From an uncultured Nocardioides sp. (GTDB taxonomy: Bacteria > Actinomycetota > Actinomycetes > Propionibacteriales > Nocardioidaceae), in contig NZ_CAMPGZ010000014.1 of assembly GCF_946885725.1 (NCBI RefSeq), forward strand, positions 1-34,099: a stretch of DNA of 34,099 bases. Direction: 5' to 3'. Below, piece after piece: positions 17,531 through 27,272 of the stretch. The notes beneath the pieces were generated by a model. It ran no database searches, had not been told where the DNA came from, and was given only the letters and a program-made list of their open reading frames with translations. Each line of letters starts with the position of its first letter. Position 1 is the stretch's first letter. A program made the translations under genes and the position numbers.

Positions 17531-18970
17531 GTGAAACTGTCACGCACGCGCGCCGCCACCTTCGCGGCCGCGATCACCGCCATCGCCACAGCCGGCATCA
17601 CTGCCGGCGCCACCACCGCCAGCGCGGAGCCGACCGACTCATTGAAGCTCCGCCGCGAGGTATCGCCGGCGAAGATCTTCAACCACCTCCAGGCGCTGCA
17701 GGGCATCGCCGACGCCAACGGCGGCACCCGCGCGTCGGGCACGCCTGGCTACGAAGCCAGCGGTCGGTACGTCGAGAAACGGCTGAAGAGGGCCGGCTAC
17801 AAGACCGAGCGCCAGTACTTCCCGTTCACCTACACCGAGATCCTGGGTGAGACGGTGCACGTGAACAGCCCGAACGCCCGCGACATCGACAACCACGTGA
17901 TGACCGCGAGCCCGAGCACACCCGAGGGTGGCGTCACCGCCGACCTCGTCACGCCCGGGAACTTCGGCTGCGACGCCGCGGACTACGACGGCGTCGACGC
18001 CGCAGGCAAGATCGCGCTCATCTCGCGGGGCTCCTGCACGTTCGCGCAGAAGAGCCAGGTCGCGGCGGGCGCCGACGCGGCGGCCGCGATCATCTACAAC
18101 AACGCCGAAGGCGAGCTCAACGGCACGCTCGGCGACAACCCGCAGGACGTCGTCCCGACCACCGGCATCACGCAGGCGAACGGCCAGGCCCTCGCCGCGG
18201 AGGCCGAGAACGGCCCGGTGAACCTGACCGTCGACCTCCGCACGCTGGTCGAGCAGCGCCAGACGTTCAACATCGTCGCCGAGACCAAGAAGGGCAGCAG
18301 CGACGAGGTCGTCATGCTCGGCAGCCACCTCGACTCGGTCGTCGGCGGCGCGGGCCTGAACGACAACGGCTCCGGCAGCTCGACCATCCTCGCCATCGCC
18401 GAGGCGATCAACAGCCCGAAGTACAAGCTCGACAGCAAGGTCCGCTTCGCCTGGTGGGGCGCCGAGGAGACCGGCCTGGTCGGCTCCACGCACTACGTGA
18501 ACAGCCTCTCGCAGGCCGAGCGCGACAAGATCGGCGTGTACCTGAACTTCGACATGCTCGGGTCGCCGAACTACCAGATCGGCATCTACGACGCCGACAA
18601 CTCCTCGGGCCAGAACGCCGCCGACGCGGTGATCTCCCCCGGCTCCGTTCAGATGGCGCAGTTCCTCGCCGAGCACTTCGACAGCATCGGCCAGCCCTGG
18701 ACGGACACCCCGGTGAGCAACCGCTCGGACTACAAGGCGTTCGCCGAGAGCGGCATCACCTTCGGTGGCCTGTTCAGCGGCGGCGACGGCACGAAGACCG
18801 AGCAGCAGGCCGAGATGTTCGGCGGTACGGCGGGCGAGCACTACGACCCGAACTACCACACCGAGCGCGACGACATCTCCAACGTCAACCGCGAGTCGAT
18901 CGACATCATGAGCAACGCGATCGCCCACACGGCGATCACCCTGGCGCAGGACCCCGCGCTGATCCCGTAA
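17531..18970 (+). CDS. Secreted M28 zinc aminopeptidase with PA domain
   Basis: Exported aminopeptidase of 479 residues, related to the Streptomyces griseus aminopeptidase/aminopeptidase Y group. Residues 1-32 are a signal peptide (KLSRTRAATF, Ala-rich core, cleavage near ASA-E). A protease-associated (PA) insert lies at ~130-235 (FGCDAADYDGVDAAGKIALISRGSCTFAQK). The double-zinc site is complete: H266 (LGSHLDSV), D278 (GLNDNGSGS), the E312/E313 pair (GAEETGLVG), D341 (NFDMLG) and H443 (NYHTERDD). It likely trims peptides outside the cell, alongside the S8 protease 11 kb away. Start is GTG at 17531 with GAGGGAG seven bases upstream, sequestered in a possible hairpin. Confidence 0.94.
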   Translation: MKLSRTRAATFAAAITAIATAGITAGATTASAEPTDSLKLRREVSPAKIFNHLQALQGIADANGGTRASGTPGYEASGRYVEKRLKRAGYKTERQYFPFTYTEILGETVHVNSPNARDIDNHVMTASPSTPEGGVTADLVTPGNFGCDAADYDGVDAAGKIALISRGSCTFAQKSQVAAGADAAAAIIYNNAEGELNGTLGDNPQDVVPTTGITQANGQALAAEAENGPVNLTVDLRTLVEQRQTFNIVAETKKGSSDEVVMLGSHLDSVVGGAGLNDNGSGSSTILAIAEAINSPKYKLDSKVRFAWWGAEETGLVGSTHYVNSLSQAERDKIGVYLNFDMLGSPNYQIGIYDADNSSGQNAADAVISPGSVQMAQFLAEHFDSIGQPWTDTPVSNRSDYKAFAESGITFGGLFSGGDGTKTEQQAEMFGGTAGEHYDPNYHTERDDISNVNRESIDIMSNAIAHTAITLAQDPALIP

Positions 18971-18974
18971 CCGC

Positions 18975-19868
18975 TCAGCCTCGGGTGCTTGCCGGCCCGC
19001 GCACCGCGTCGACCATCTCGGTCACGTGGGCGCGGGCCGGTCGCCACTCCGGGTGCAGGCGCGACGGGTCACCGGTCGTCACCACGACCAGGTCGAGGTC
19101 CGGGAACGCGGAGACGTGCTGGCCGGCCCAGCCGCCCATGAACCAGCCGTCGCGGGTGACCCAGGTCAGGTAGCCGTAGCCGCAGCCCTCGGGCGGGCCG
19201 CCCTTCGTCCAGGCGGTCGTCATGTCGGTGACCCAGGTGGGGTCGACCAGGCCGTGTCCGCCCTCGTGCACCAGCCGCCCGAGGCGGGCCAGGTCGGTGG
19301 CGGCGATCTCCAGGTGCCCGTGGCCGACGCGGAAGCCCTCGGGGTCCGCGCGCCAGCGCACCTCGCCGATGCCGAGCGGGTCGAACAGGTGCCGCCGCGC
19401 GACAGCGAGCAGGTCGTCGCCGAACGCCTCGGTGAGCCGGATCGCCAGCAGGTGCGCGGCGCCGGCGTCGTAGTGGAACCGGCTTCCCGGCCGCCACGAC
19501 CGCTTCACGCCGCGCAGGGCGTCGCCCCAGCCGTGCAGCATCGCCGTCACGTCGTCGATGTCGTCGGGACGCACGTTGACGCCGCGCGTCATGGTCAGCA
19601 CGTGCCGCACGGTCGCGGCGTCGGGGCCGGCACAGTCGACCGGGTCGTCGACCGTCAGCCGGCCTTCGTCGATCGCGATACCGGTCAGGACGGCGAGGAT
19701 CGTCGTGGTGACCGCGTGGCAGTCGCGCAGGTCGCCGGGCAGCAGCCGCGCGTCGTGCACGAGCCGGCCGGACTGCACCACGACCAGGTCGGCGGTGTGC
19801 GCGGTGCGCGGGTCGGTGCTGATCCGGTCCTGGAGCTCCGCGCTCCACGCCGACCAGTCGGTGGTCAC
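18975..19868 (-). CDS. Serine-hydrolase (class C beta-lactamase fold) protein lacking its catalytic residues
   Basis: Protein of 297 residues whose body matches the beta-lactamase/CubicO family: GIAIDEGRLTVDDPV (63-77), VRHVLTMTRGV, WRPGSRFHYDAGAAHLL, LFDPLGIGEVRWRADPEGF, ATDLARLGRLVHEGGHG and the C-terminal strand GGWAGQHVSAFPDLDLVVV. The family's SxxK motif should stand ten residues before GIAI, but the sequence there reads A52-V-T-T55. The YxN motif is Y133-D-A, and the third motif (H/K-x-G) is WAG. It therefore lacks the nucleophile and the general base and is probably a non-catalytic binding or regulatory protein. No signal peptide, so cytoplasmic. GTG at 19868 lies five bases after the purB stop without its own ribosome site, so it is likely translated by coupling as the last gene of purA-purD-purB. 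Confidence 0.78.
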   Translation of the reverse strand: MTTDWSAWSAELQDRISTDPRTAHTADLVVVQSGRLVHDARLLPGDLRDCHAVTTTILAVLTGIAIDEGRLTVDDPVDCAGPDAATVRHVLTMTRGVNVRPDDIDDVTAMLHGWGDALRGVKRSWRPGSRFHYDAGAAHLLAIRLTEAFGDDLLAVARRHLFDPLGIGEVRWRADPEGFRVGHGHLEIAATDLARLGRLVHEGGHGLVDPTWVTDMTTAWTKGGPPEGCGYGYLTWVTRDGWFMGGWAGQHVSAFPDLDLVVVTTGDPSRLHPEWRPARAHVTEMVDAVRGPASTRG

Positions 19869-19873
19869 CTGGG

Positions 19874-21289
19874 TCAGAGGATGGCGCCGGGGGTGTACGC
19901 CGCCGCGTCGGGATGGCGCGCGACGACCTCCTCGACCCGGCGCACGACGGCGTCGACCTGCGCGACGGCGGCGCCGGTGAACGTGATCGGGTCGGCGACG
20001 AGGGAGGCGAGCTGCTCCTCGGTGAGTCCGAGCCGCTCGTCGGCGGCGAGCCGGGCGAAGACGTCGTTCTCGGTCTGGCCCTGGCGCATGGCCAGCGCGA
20101 CGCCGACGGCGGCCTCCTTGATGGCCTCGTGGGCGGTCTCGCGGCCGACGCCGTTGCGCACCGCTGCCATCAGCACCTTGGTGGTGGCGAGGAACGGCAG
20201 GTAGCGGTCGAGCTCGCGCTGCACGACCGCCGGGAACGCGCCGAACTCGTCGAGCACGGTGAGGAAGGTCTGGAACAGCCCGTCGGCGGCGAAGAACGCG
20301 TCGGGCAGCGCCACCCGTCGTACGACGGAGCAGGAGACGTCGCCCTCGTTCCACTGGTCGCCGGCGAGCTCGCCGACCATCGACAGGTAGCCACGGAGCA
20401 CCACAGCCAGCCCGTTGACCCGCTCGCAGGAACGGGTGTTCATCTTGTGCGGCATCGCCGACGAGCCGACCTGGCCCTCCTTGAACCCTTCGGTGACCAG
20501 CTCGATGCCGGCCATCAGCCGGATCGTGGTGGCGAGGTTGGACGGGCCGGCGACGACCTGGACGAGCGCGGAGACGACGTCGAAGTCGAGGCTGCGCGGG
20601 TAGACCTGGCCGACGCTGGTCAGCACGTGGTCGAAGCCCAGGTGGGCGGCGACGCGGCGCTCGAGCTCCTCGAGCTTGCCGGCGTCGCCGTCGAGCAGGT
20701 CGAGCATGTCCTGGGCGGTGCCGACGGGGCCCTTGATGCCCCGGAGCGGGTAGCGCGCGAGGAGGTCCTCGAGCCGGTCGAGGGCGACCAGCATCTCGTC
20801 GGCGATGGTCGCGAACCGCTTGCCGAGCGTGGTGGCCTGGGCGGCGACGTTGTGCGAGCGGCCCGCCATCACGAGCGTCTGGTGCTCGGCGGCGAGCCGG
20901 GCGAGCCGGGCGAGCGCGGCGACGACGCGGTCGCGGACCAGCTCGAGGGAGGAGCGGACCTGCAGCTGCTCGACGTTCTCGGTGAGATCGCGGGAGGTCA
21001 TCCCCTTGTGGATGTGCTCGTGGCCGGCGAGCGCGCAGAACTCCTCGATGCGCGCCTTCACGTCGTGCCGGGTGACGCGCTCGCGCGCGGCGATCGAGTC
21101 GAGGTCGACCTTGTCGACGACGGCCTCGTAGGCCTCGACGACGCCGTCGGGCACGTCGATGCCGAGGTCGCGCTGCGCCTTGAGCACGGCGATCCAGAGC
21201 TGCCGCTCGAGCACGATCTTGTGCTCGGGCGACCAGATCGCGGCGAGGTCGGCGCCGGCGTAACGGTTAGCGAGGACATTGGGCAGCAC
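19874..21289 (-). CDS. purB: Adenylosuccinate lyase
   Basis: Acts twice: cleaves SAICAR to AICAR plus fumarate, and adenylosuccinate to AMP plus fumarate. It has 471 residues. The lyase signature GSSAMPHKMNTRSCERVNGL lies at 275-294 on the mobile catalytic loop, TSRDLTEN (98-105) and AGRSHNVAAQ (142-151) supply the other active-site segments, and the N-terminus PNVLANRYAGADL is typical of actinobacterial PurB. GTG at 21289, about ten bases after AGAGGAG. It follows purD by 15 bases on the same strand. Confidence 0.97.
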   Translation of the reverse strand: MLPNVLANRYAGADLAAIWSPEHKIVLERQLWIAVLKAQRDLGIDVPDGVVEAYEAVVDKVDLDSIAARERVTRHDVKARIEEFCALAGHEHIHKGMTSRDLTENVEQLQVRSSLELVRDRVVAALARLARLAAEHQTLVMAGRSHNVAAQATTLGKRFATIADEMLVALDRLEDLLARYPLRGIKGPVGTAQDMLDLLDGDAGKLEELERRVAAHLGFDHVLTSVGQVYPRSLDFDVVSALVQVVAGPSNLATTIRLMAGIELVTEGFKEGQVGSSAMPHKMNTRSCERVNGLAVVLRGYLSMVGELAGDQWNEGDVSCSVVRRVALPDAFFAADGLFQTFLTVLDEFGAFPAVVQRELDRYLPFLATTKVLMAAVRNGVGRETAHEAIKEAAVGVALAMRQGQTENDVFARLAADERLGLTEEQLASLVADPITFTGAAVAQVDAVVRRVEEVVARHPDAAAYTPGAIL

Positions 21290-21304
21290 GGCGGACGGTC
21301 TCCT

Positions 21305-22539
21305 CTAGATCCCGGCGGCGATGTCGGAGCGGTGGTGGGCGCCGTCGATGCGGACGAGGTCGACACCGGCGTATGCCTTCGCCCGCGCGTCGGCGACGTC
21401 GCGGCCGACGGCGGTGACGGCGAGGACCCGGCCTCCGGCGGTGACGAGGGTGCCGTCGCGCAGCGCGGTGCCGGCGTGGACGACGTGTACGTCGGGAAGC
21501 GCGTCGACCTCGTCGAGGCCCTCGACCGGGTCGCCGGTGCGGGGCTTCGCGGGGTAGCCCTCGCTCGCGACGACGACCGCGACCGCGGCACCGTCGCGCC
21601 ACTTGAGCGGGCCGACCTCGTGCAGGTTGCCGTCGGCGGCGGCCTTGAGCACGACGCCGAGCGGCGACTCGAGCAGCGCGAGCAGCGGCTGGGTCTCGGG
21701 GTCGCCGAAGCGGGCGTTGAACTCCACGACGCGGACGCCGCGCTTGGTGAGCGCGAGTCCGGCGTACAGCAGACCGCTGAACGGCGTACCGCGCCGGGCC
21801 ATCTCGGCGACGGTCGGCCGGAGCACGCGCTCGGTGACTTCGTCGACGAGGCCGTCGGGCGCCCACGGGAGCGGGGTGTAGGCGCCCATGCCGCCGGTGT
21901 TGGGGCCGGTGCCGCCGTCGCCGACGCGCTTGAAGTCCTGCGCCGGCTGCATCGGGAGCACGGTGGTTCCGTCGGTGATCGCGAACAGCGACACCTCGGG
22001 GCCGTCGAGGTACTCCTCCACCACGACCCGCCCGCAGGCCGCCGCGTGGGCGAGCGCCTCGTCGCGGTCGTCGGTCACCACGACGCCCTTGCCCGCCGCG
22101 AGACCGTCGTCCTTGACGACGTACGGCGCTCCGAACACGTCGAGCGCCGCGGCCACCTCGTCGGGGGTCGTGCACACGTGGGCCAGGGCGGTCGGCACCT
22201 CGGCAGCCGCCATGACCTCCTTGGCGAACGCCTTGGAGCCCTCGAGCACCGCGGCCTCCCGGGAGGGCCCGAAGACGGAGATGCCCGCCGCGCGGACCGC
22301 GTCGGCGACGCCGGCGACCAGCGGCGCCTCGGGCCCGACGACGACGAGGTCGGTCTGCAGCCGCGTGGCCAGCGCGGCGACGGCGGCGCCGTCGAGCGGG
22401 TCGACGTCGTGCAGGGTCGCGACCGCGGCCATGCCGGGGTTGCCGGGCGCGGCGTGCACCTCGGTGACCTCGGGGTCGCGGGCCAGCGCCAGCGCGAGGG
22501 CGTGCTCGCGGCCGCCGGTGCCGATGACGAGCGTGCGCA

Positions 22540-22540
<1 letters not shown>
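21305..22540 (-). CDS. purD: Phosphoribosylamine--glycine ligase
   Basis: GAR synthetase, second step of the purine pathway: joins glycine to phosphoribosylamine with ATP. It has 411 residues with an ATP-grasp core. MRTLVIGTGGREHALA is the invariant N-terminus; KDDGLAAGKGVVV (~143-155), GDGGTGPNTGGMGAYTP (207-223) and EFNARFGDPETQ (273-284) are the ATP-grasp and signature segments. Its ATG overlaps the purA stop (TGATG), so translation is coupled to purA. Confidence 0.97.
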
Positions 22541-23940
<1,400 letters not shown>

Positions 23941-23966
23941 TCACGGCACGGGTACTGTCGCCCTTC

Positions 23967-24890
23967 GTGGAGCCAGTACTGCTGATCGCCAACGCCGACG
24001 CGGGGAGCACCGACGCCGCCCGGCTGGAGGAGGCGCTCGACGTACTGCGCCGCAGCACCGACGTGGAGGTCGCCAAGACCTCCGGGCCGGGCGAGCTCGA
24101 CGGGGTGCTGCACCGCCGCGGCGGGCGCACGGTCGTCGTGGCCGGCGGCGACGGCAGCCTGCACGCGGTCGTCGCGGCCCTGCACCGGCGCAACGAGCTC
24201 GCCGAGACCGTGCTGGGCCTGCTGCCGCTCGGCACCGGCAACGACTTCGCCCGGGGCACCGAGATCCCGCTCGAGCCGGCCGCGGCCGCCGAGCTGCTCG
24301 TCACCGGCGACGCCCGCCCGGTCGACCTGATCGTTGACTGCGTCGGCGAGATCGTGGTCAACAACGTGCACGTCGGCGTCGGCGCGGAGGCGTCGCGCAA
24401 GGCCGACAAGTGGAAGAAGCACCTCGGTCGGGCCGGCTACTGGATGGGCGCGGCCAAGGCCGCGGCCAACCCGCCGTTCTACCGGTTCCGCGTCGAGGTC
24501 GACGGCGAGGTCGTCGCGGACTTCGACCGGCACATCGCGCAGGTGGCGATCGGCAACGGCAGCACCGTCGGTGGCGGAACCGACCTCACCCCGCACGCCG
24601 ACACCGCCGACGGCAAGCTCGACGTCATGGTGTCGTTCGCGACCGGTCCGCTGGCGCGGTTCGGCTACGCGTTCCAGCTGAAGCTGGGCCGCCACCCGCG
24701 CCGCGACGACGTGGTCTACGTGCGCGGCACGCAGGTCTCCGTGGCCGGGCAGTCCTTCTGGTGCAGCGCGGACGGCGAGATCCAGGGCCCGGAGCGCACC
24801 CGCACCTGGCGGCTCGAGCCGGAGGCGTTCCGGATGATCCTGCCGCCGCGCACACCGCAGCCGGCCGTCGACTCGGTCGGGGCTGCCTAG
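23967..24890 (+). CDS. Diacylglycerol kinase-family lipid kinase (YegS-like)
   Basis: Cytoplasmic-face lipid kinase of 307 residues, probably phosphorylating diacylglycerol or a related lipid. The DAGK catalytic domain is complete: VVVAGGDGSLHAVV (56-69, nucleotide-binding GGDGS) and LLPLGTGNDFARG (85-97), followed by the C-terminal beta-rich half (NNVHVGVGAEASRK, IGNGSTVGGG, DGKLDV, SADGE). Start: GTG at 23967, giving MEPVLLIANADAG; TACTGT (23953-23958) is eight bases upstream, so the message may be leaderless. An in-frame GTG at 23928 would run through that box and is not favoured. Its stop overlaps the convergent regulator gene by four bases. Confidence 0.88.
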   Translation: MEPVLLIANADAGSTDAARLEEALDVLRRSTDVEVAKTSGPGELDGVLHRRGGRTVVVAGGDGSLHAVVAALHRRNELAETVLGLLPLGTGNDFARGTEIPLEPAAAAELLVTGDARPVDLIVDCVGEIVVNNVHVGVGAEASRKADKWKKHLGRAGYWMGAAKAAANPPFYRFRVEVDGEVVADFDRHIAQVAIGNGSTVGGGTDLTPHADTADGKLDVMVSFATGPLARFGYAFQLKLGRHPRRDDVVYVRGTQVSVAGQSFWCSADGEIQGPERTRTWRLEPEAFRMILPPRTPQPAVDSVGAA

Positions 24891-25882
24891 ATCCAGCCGC
24901 GGCGAACGGCCTCGACGCCGGCCTGGAACCGCGAGCCGGCACCGAGGTCGTCCATCAGGTCGGCCACCCGGCGGCGCACCGTGCGCAGGCTGAGCCCGAG
25001 GGTCCGCGCGATCTGCTCGTCCTTCGCGCCGCGCGCGAGCTGCTCGAGCAGCAGCCGGCGCGCACCCTCGTCGGCGCTCACGGTGTCGCCGTCACCCGGC
25101 AGGCCGGGCACCACCAGCGCCCGCTCCCACAGCGACTCGAACAGCCAGATCAGCGAGTCGACCAGCGCGCGCTGCCGCACGACCAGGATCACGTCGTCGC
25201 CGGGGCCGAGGCTGCGCGGCACCAGTGCTGCGACATCGCCGATCAGCGCGAGGCGACCGGGCACGGAGCCGAGCACTCGCACGTGCTCGCCGCGTTCGGC
25301 ACGACGTCGCACCGCGACGGGCGCCTCCTCCAGCGCTCGCGCGGGATAGATCGCCCGGGAGCGACGGCCGCCGGCGAGCAGCTGCCCGATCCAGCGGTCG
25401 CCGGCCGCGCCGCTGACCCAGTGCTGCGGCCGGAGCCAGCGGAGCTCGCCGGTCGTCTCGAGCGCGATCGTCTGCAGCGTCGGCACCGCCTGCTGACGGT
25501 CGATCGCCTGCAGCTCGACGTGCTCCGTGCGCTCCTCGCGCGCCGTCCGGTGCTCGGCCTCGAGCTCCGGCAGCAGGTCCTGCACCGCCGCGAGCCGCTC
25601 GCGCTGCGCCTCGAGCCGACGGTGCTCGGCGCCGACCAGCTGCGCGAGCGCGCGCGCCGGCGGAGCGGCGACGAGGTCGTCGATCGCGTGGAGCACCAGG
25701 CCTCGGGAGACCAGGTCGTCGACGGCCTCGGCGTAGTCCGGGCTACCCTCGGGGGCGCCCAGGACCTCGGCGGCGGACTCCGGCGACATCGAGGCGACCC
25801 GGAGCAGTGCTCGGTAGAGCCGCTCCTGCGCGGGCGACAGGCCCAGCGCGGTGAGTGGTCGGGGGCGGTCGCGCGCGGGCAC
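24887..25882 (-). CDS. Transcription regulator with TrmB-like N-terminus and LuxR-type HTH
   Basis: DNA-binding regulator of 331 residues. The N-terminal ~65 residues form a TrmB-like winged helix (LGLSPAQERLYRALLRV...AVDDLVSRGLV). Residues ~85-125 are Glu/Arg-rich and probably coiled-coil. The middle (~135-250) resembles the ligand/phospholipase-D-like part seen in this actinobacterial family. The C-terminal ~275-325 is a GerE/LuxR HTH (LARGAKDEQIARTLGLSLRTVRRRVADLMDDLGAGSRFQAGVEA). No response-regulator receiver domain, so no obvious phosphorylation input. GTG at 25882 has TAACAT six bases upstream and no ribosome site, suggesting a leaderless message. Target genes cannot be inferred from neighbours. 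Confidence 0.85.
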   Translation of the reverse strand: MPARDRPRPLTALGLSPAQERLYRALLRVASMSPESAAEVLGAPEGSPDYAEAVDDLVSRGLVLHAIDDLVAAPPARALAQLVGAEHRRLEAQRERLAAVQDLLPELEAEHRTAREERTEHVELQAIDRQQAVPTLQTIALETTGELRWLRPQHWVSGAAGDRWIGQLLAGGRRSRAIYPARALEEAPVAVRRRAERGEHVRVLGSVPGRLALIGDVAALVPRSLGPGDDVILVVRQRALVDSLIWLFESLWERALVVPGLPGDGDTVSADEGARRLLLEQLARGAKDEQIARTLGLSLRTVRRRVADLMDDLGAGSRFQAGVEAVRRGWI

Positions 25883-26015
25883 AGTGGCATGTTAGTGCCA
25901 ATGGCGCATAGAGGTCAGTGGTACGGACTGCGAAACTGGCACCGTACTCATCGAGGCCGACCGGGACTTCCGTGATCGGGGGATTCTGGAACCCGGATCG
26001 GCCCCACCACGTCGG

Positions 26016-26051
26016 AGCGCCGGAATCGCAGCAGGGGACGATTCCGGCGCT
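26016..26051 (-). terminator. Palindrome E downstream of the AbiEi-like gene
   Basis: Perfect 13-bp arms 26016-26028 (AGCGCCGGAATCG) and 26039-26051 with a ten-base loop. It lies 68-103 bases after the stop of the AbiEi-like gene, inside the 236-base gap before the LuxR-type gene, where I see no coding sequence. Best read as a transcription terminator without a T-run on the minus strand. Confidence 0.5.
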
Positions 26052-26118
26052 TCGCCCTTTCCGCCCACGCTTGCCGCGCGTGTTGCCTCGAGTTGTCGGG
26101 CGAGTTGCCTTCAGTCGC

Positions 26119-27084
26119 TCACGCGGCACGGGAGAGCCCTCCACCGGACTGGTACTCCCGGAGCAGCCGCTCGCGCGCGCGGCGCCTGGCCGGTCCGACG
26201 AGGTCGTCCCAGACGATCCGCGAGACGCCGTACCCGAGCGAGCGGAGCCAGTCCTCGCGCCGCTTCTCGGCCCAGAGCACCTCCTCGACCCGCGCGCCGG
26301 CGAGGCCGCCGTGCTCGCGGCCGACGTACTTGACCCGGCCGTCGAACTCGAACAGGTGGTTGCCCAGGCGCATGTCGGCGTAGGCGGTGCGGGCGCCGTC
26401 GGTGACGAGGAACTGCGTCTCGGGACGGCCGATGCCGAGCTCGAGGACGAGCAGCCGGGCGAGCGACTCGCCGATCGTCTCGGCACCGCCGTCCACGTCC
26501 AGCAGTGCGGCGCGCGCGGCCTTGACCCCGGGCCAGGCCCACATCGACGTGACGATGCGCTCGAGGTCGCGGCGGGCAGCGCCCAGCCGCAGGGCCGCGT
26601 CGCCGGCGACCACACCGTCCTCGTAGCCCCACTCGCGAGCGATGTCGACGGCGGTGCGCGCCAAGGAGGTCGCTGGGAAGCCGTCGGCGATGACCTCGTC
26701 CGCCGGGTGGACGGCGGCGGGGTGGACGCGCACGCCGACCTGGCGCCGCGTGCCTTGCACGCCGGTGCGCGTGGTGTGCACGTCGCTTCGCCACCGCGTG
26801 CGCAGCGGCATGCGGTGCAGGGCGGCGGCGGACTGGTGGCTCGCCATCGCGTCGGGCGAGCCGCGGAGGAGTCCCGCCTTGACCGCGGCGACGTACCGCG
26901 CGTCGTCGCCCCAGGTCAGCCAGTCGTCACGAGGCACGTACGCGCCTTGCCGCACGCGCACCCACGGACCGCCGTCACGCGTCAGGCCGCGGATCTCGCA
27001 CTCGTCGTACCCGGCCTCGAGTGCCTGCCGGCGCGTGAACACCTGCCCCTGAGTGGCCGCGATCGCGGCGAGCTGCGGACGCAT
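26119..27084 (-). CDS. AbiEi-like N-terminus plus PD-(D/E)XK-like C-terminus, orphan
   Basis: Cytoplasmic protein of 321 residues. The N-terminal ~50 residues (QGQVFTRRQALEAGYDECEI...WVRVRQGAYVP) match the winged-helix domain of AbiEi-type antitoxins. The C-terminal ~220-295 resembles the DUF559/Vsr-like nuclease fold: PETQF, ADMRLGNHLFEFDGRVKY (candidate acids D237, E246, D248 and Lys K252), then EKRREDWLRSLGYGVSRIVW. Such fusions are common as single genes in actinobacterial genomes; function is unknown, and no AbiEii toxin gene is next to it. ATG 27084 was chosen; a TTG four codons earlier is possible and neither has a good ribosome site. The 103 bases upstream to the large palindrome F hold nothing else recognisable. 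Confidence 0.72.
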   Translation of the reverse strand: MRPQLAAIAATQGQVFTRRQALEAGYDECEIRGLTRDGGPWVRVRQGAYVPRDDWLTWGDDARYVAAVKAGLLRGSPDAMASHQSAAALHRMPLRTRWRSDVHTTRTGVQGTRRQVGVRVHPAAVHPADEVIADGFPATSLARTAVDIAREWGYEDGVVAGDAALRLGAARRDLERIVTSMWAWPGVKAARAALLDVDGGAETIGESLARLLVLELGIGRPETQFLVTDGARTAYADMRLGNHLFEFDGRVKYVGREHGGLAGARVEEVLWAEKRREDWLRSLGYGVSRIVWDDLVGPARRRARERLLREYQSGGGLSRAA

Positions 27085-27199
27085 GCATCGACCCAAGCCG
27101 AGCCGGCCCCCGGAGAGCGGGCGACCGAGCGCGCCCTGGGGACGGCTCGCCGGATCGCGCCCGTGTGGACACGTTCCGGCGTCGGGCGGCCACGCCCTT

Positions 27200-27272
27200 C
27201 ATGTAAAGCGGAGTTATTGCGACTGTGAGCGCGCCGAGCGGCGCGCCGGTCGCAATAACTCCGCTTTACATG
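27200..27272. repeat. Palindrome F: perfect 24-bp inverted repeat with nested stem
   Basis: Arms 27200-27223 and 27249-27272 are perfect 24-bp reverse complements (outer end CATGTAAAGCGG). Within the 25-base loop a second stem of seven pairs forms (27229-27235 GCGCGCC with 27240-27246 GGCGCGC, loop GAGC). The right arm contains the last codons of the DUF3151 gene (ATG TAA), so the stop codon lies inside the stem. It is followed by no T-run. Arms are relatively AT-rich against the genome background. Confidence 0.85.

Noticed and set aside
24410..25975. Long plus-strand open frame across the lipid kinase and the regulator
   Set aside because: Its composition is Arg/Gly/Ala-rich without motifs, and it overlaps two confident genes in other frames.
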